Part shown: positions 61,758 to 64,000 of the stretch, piece after piece
Numbering within the stretch: position 1 is the stretch's first letter
Layout: every line of letters begins with the position of its first letter
Program-made: the position numbers and the translations under genes
The notes under the pieces: model-generated
The model's database searches: none
Seen by the model: the letters and a program-made list of their open reading frames with translations, nothing else
Told to the model about the DNA's origin: nothing
NCBI RefSeq assembly: GCF_042653205.1
Contig: NZ_JBHSHY010000021.1
Coordinates: 39,885 to 103,884 of the forward strand
Origin: Paenibacillus_Z sp042653205
Lineage (GTDB): Bacteria; Bacillota; Bacilli; Paenibacillales; Paenibacillaceae
Reading direction: 5' to 3'
Length of the DNA stretch: 64,000 nucleotides

Positions 61758-63518
61758 ATGAGCAAAAGGAAACGATTAACGGTCTTACTATCCATCATGG
61801 CATTGGCGGGTTCGATGGCTGCGGGCTGCAGCAACAATGCGAATTCCGGTTCGGATGAAACGAATACGGCGAACAACACGCAGAACAAGCCGGCGGACGG
61901 GACGTCCGCGAACTCGGGTACAAACGAGACGGCGACGCCTTCGGCGGACACGCCGGTGGACGGAGGATCGCTAACAGTCGGCACGTTCTCGGATATTGTT
62001 TCCGTTAATCCGCTTTACGTAACGGACACCGCATCCGGTGACCTTGCCTCGTTCCTTAACGCGAATCTGTACGATCTCGACCGTTCCAACAATTTGGTCG
62101 TCCAGCCGTGGTCGCTCGCGGCCGAGCTGCCGACGATCAGCGCGGACGGTCTGACCTACACGGTAAAGCTGAAGCCGGAAGCGAAGTGGAGCGACGGTCA
62201 GCCGGTGACGGCCGACGACGTCAAATTCACGTTCGATACGATCAAGAACCCTAAAGCGGGCGCTCCAGGCATCAGTACGTTCGACAAAGTCGACACGGTT
62301 ACGAAAGTCGACGATCACACGGTCGAAATCAAATTGAAGCATCTCTACGCGCCTTTCCTGTACGCTTTGAATTCTTCTGTTGTACCTTATCATATTCTGA
62401 AGGACGTGCCTCCTGCGGAGCTGGAGAAGAATCCGTACGGTACCGACCCGGCCAAGACGATTACGAACGGTCCGTGGGTTTGGACGAAGTGGGCACAAGG
62501 CCAGTACACTACGGTGGAAGCCAACTCGAACTACTGGGCTAGCGTGAAGCCGCACATCAAGACGGTCACGTTGAAAATTTACGCCGACCAAAACACGCAG
62601 ACGCAAGCGTTGCTGAAAGGCGACGTCGATCTCGTAGCGTCCGTGCCGCTGACGATCGTGGACACGGTGAAAGCGAAGGACAACCTCACCGTCGTGTCGG
62701 AGCCAGGCCCGTCGTACGAATTCATCCAATTCAACTTCAAAGAAGACAACTTCCCGGACAAGTATGTCCTGTTCCAAAGCCAAAAAACGCGTCAAGCGAT
62801 CGCGACCGCGGTCAACCGCCAAGGCATGGTCGACAACATCCTGAAAGGCACGGGCAAGCTGCTGAACGCGCCGTTCCTGCCGACCTCGTGGGCGTATGAC
62901 GAAAGTTCGACCGTTAACTACGCGTACGACACGGAGAAGGCGAAAACGATGCTGGCGGAAGACGGCTGGAAGCCGGGCAAGGACGGCATTCTCGAGAAGG
63001 ACGGCCACCGCTTCTCGTTCGAGCTGCAGTACAACGCCGGCAACGCGCGCCGCGAGCAAGTCGCCGCCGTCGTGCAGCAGAACCTGAAGGACGTCGGCAT
63101 CGAAGTCGTGCCGAAGGCCATCGATTTCTCCGCGTGGATCGATCAGAACGTTACACCGGGTAAATTCGAAGCCATTCTCCTCGGCTGGTCGCTCAGCAAC
63201 CCGGATCCGGACGGCGAAAGCATCTTCTCGTCCAAGTACTTCCCGCCGGGTCAAAACTCCGGCTGGTACAAGAACACGAAGCTTGACGAGCTGTGGGTGA
63301 AGGGCTACTCCACCGTCGACCAGAACGAGCGCAAAGCGGCCTACGCCGAAGTAGCGAAAGAAATCTCGACTGACCTGCCGTACGTGTTCCTGTATCAATA
63401 CGGCGCACCGGAAGCCTACGACAAGAACAAGATTCATTTTGCCGAAGACGACAAGCCGGTTCCGACAAATGCTTACGGGTACTTCTACAACGTCATCAAC
63501 TGGTGGACCACGAAATAA
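61758..63518 (+). CDS. Oligopeptide/dipeptide-binding lipoprotein (family 5)
   Basis: A 586-residue lipoprotein (lipobox AAGC, Cys near residue 24), a Ser/Asn/Thr linker, and a family 5 binding fold as in OppA/DppE: ISADGLTYTVKLKPEAKWSDGQPVTADDVKFTFDTI at about 130-165 and GWSLSNPDPDGESIFSSKYFPPGQNSGWYKN near 475-505. It delivers peptides (or in some relatives nickel or sugars) to the permease encoded next. ATG 61758 has GGGGAAG seven bases upstream; GTG 61752 is too close. Placement after three extracellular proteases fits uptake of their products. Confidence 0.92.
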   Translation: MSKRKRLTVLLSIMALAGSMAAGCSNNANSGSDETNTANNTQNKPADGTSANSGTNETATPSADTPVDGGSLTVGTFSDIVSVNPLYVTDTASGDLASFLNANLYDLDRSNNLVVQPWSLAAELPTISADGLTYTVKLKPEAKWSDGQPVTADDVKFTFDTIKNPKAGAPGISTFDKVDTVTKVDDHTVEIKLKHLYAPFLYALNSSVVPYHILKDVPPAELEKNPYGTDPAKTITNGPWVWTKWAQGQYTTVEANSNYWASVKPHIKTVTLKIYADQNTQTQALLKGDVDLVASVPLTIVDTVKAKDNLTVVSEPGPSYEFIQFNFKEDNFPDKYVLFQSQKTRQAIATAVNRQGMVDNILKGTGKLLNAPFLPTSWAYDESSTVNYAYDTEKAKTMLAEDGWKPGKDGILEKDGHRFSFELQYNAGNARREQVAAVVQQNLKDVGIEVVPKAIDFSAWIDQNVTPGKFEAILLGWSLSNPDPDGESIFSSKYFPPGQNSGWYKNTKLDELWVKGYSTVDQNERKAAYAEVAKEISTDLPYVFLYQYGAPEAYDKNKIHFAEDDKPVPTNAYGYFYNVINWWTTK

Positions 63519-63627
63519 CTCGGAGGCGCCACGCTTCTACAACTTGAAAACGACAGCTTAAGGGTAATGAAGGGAAGGGAAGGTCCATCCGGTCCTTCTC
63601 TTCTTCCTTGAGAAGGGGGGAAATGAC

Positions 63628-64000
63628 GTGACGGAATATTTCGTGCGGCGCGTGCTGCAATCGCTGCTCGTGCTGCTGCTTATCGCGATCTTGAGCTTTC
63701 TGCTCATCCACGCCGCTCCGGGCGGCCCGAAGACGATCTACTTGTCGCCGGGCTTGTCGTCGGAAGCGGCAGCGATTCAAGCGCATAATCTCGGGCTGGA
63801 CCGGCCGCTGCCGATGCAATTCGTCAGCTGGCTGGGAAATCTGCTGAAGGGTGACCTCGGCTTTACGTTCAAAAACCATGTTCCCGTCGGCAAGATCGTA
63901 TGGCCGACGATCGGTCACACGATGATTCTGATGGGCACGGCGTGGGTGCTGTCGCTGCTCATCGCCATTCCGTGGGGGATCTACAACAGCACGGTGGAAT
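63628..64000 (+). CDS. Peptide ABC transporter permease (OppB/DppB type), 3' end outside the window
   Basis: A frame opens at GTG 63628 behind AAGGGGGG and runs past the window edge, giving 124 N-terminal residues: VTEYFVRRVLQSLLVLLLIA (first transmembrane helix), then FLLIHAAPGGPKTIYLSPGLS, LGLDRPLPMQFVSWLGNLLKGDLGFTF and the start of the permease domain. These are the standard features of DppB/OppB permeases of about 310-330 residues. It pairs with the lipoprotein gene 109 bases upstream. About the last two thirds are missing. Confidence 0.92.
   Translation, partial: MTEYFVRRVLQSLLVLLLIAILSFLLIHAAPGGPKTIYLSPGLSSEAAAIQAHNLGLDRPLPMQFVSWLGNLLKGDLGFTFKNHVPVGKIVWPTIGHTMILMGTAWVLSLLIAIPWGIYNSTVE

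Overview
The window looks like a piece of the chromosome of a GC-rich spore-forming Paenibacillaceae bacterium (Cohnella/Paenibacillus type). The grounds are an alpha/beta small acid-soluble spore protein gene, YesM/YesN-type two-component systems beside carbohydrate ABC importers, an SLH-anchored protease, strong AGGAGG-type ribosome binding sites and frequent TTG/GTG starts. The genus is an inference. No rRNA, tRNA, CRISPR array, insertion sequence or prophage gene was seen.

Layout. 1-2170: the end of an acetamidase/formamidase gene and an APC amino-acid/amine permease. 2459-6162: a secreted GH50-like glycoside hydrolase, a spore SASP gene with a long hairpin, and an SGNH hydrolase. 6403-14455: sugar cluster A (histidine kinase, response regulator, two permeases, lipoprotein, SGNH esterase). 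14906-21877: sugar cluster B (histidine kinase, response regulator, lipoprotein, two permeases, cytosolic GH43). 22068-25502: class Ib ribonucleotide reductase nrdI-nrdE-nrdF behind two NrdR-like boxes. 25698-26093: a small STAS/SpoIIAA-like protein. 26246-36830: sugar cluster C, a LacI regulon made of a leftward TIM-barrel/UPF0303 pair, the LacI gene, a leftward DUF1080 gene, and a rightward operon of lipoprotein, two permeases, NAD-dependent epimerase, VOC, beta-propeller and VOC. Five near-identical palindromic operators sit on its promoters. 37231-48016: sugar cluster D (two permeases, lipoprotein, a convergent membrane-bound AraC regulator, then a CBM9-like protein, a large transglutaminase-like fusion and a GH18 hydrolase, all three without signal peptides). 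48234-48785: a TetR regulator. 49533-61489: three large secreted S8-family proteins, the first with its catalytic residues replaced. 61758-64000: a peptide-binding lipoprotein and the start of its permease gene.

How it fits together. Clusters A-D are four carbohydrate importers of the CUT1 type, none with its own ATPase gene, so a shared MsmX-like ATPase elsewhere is expected. Each has a different kind of control: two YesM/YesN pairs, a LacI repressor and a membrane AraC protein. CcpA (cre)-like sites lie before several of them. The right end pairs extracellular proteolysis with oligopeptide uptake. The most unusual material is the LacI regulon with its 3-keto-glycoside-type enzymes, the transglutaminase-like/GH18 cassette, and the dead-subtilase/active-subtilase pair.
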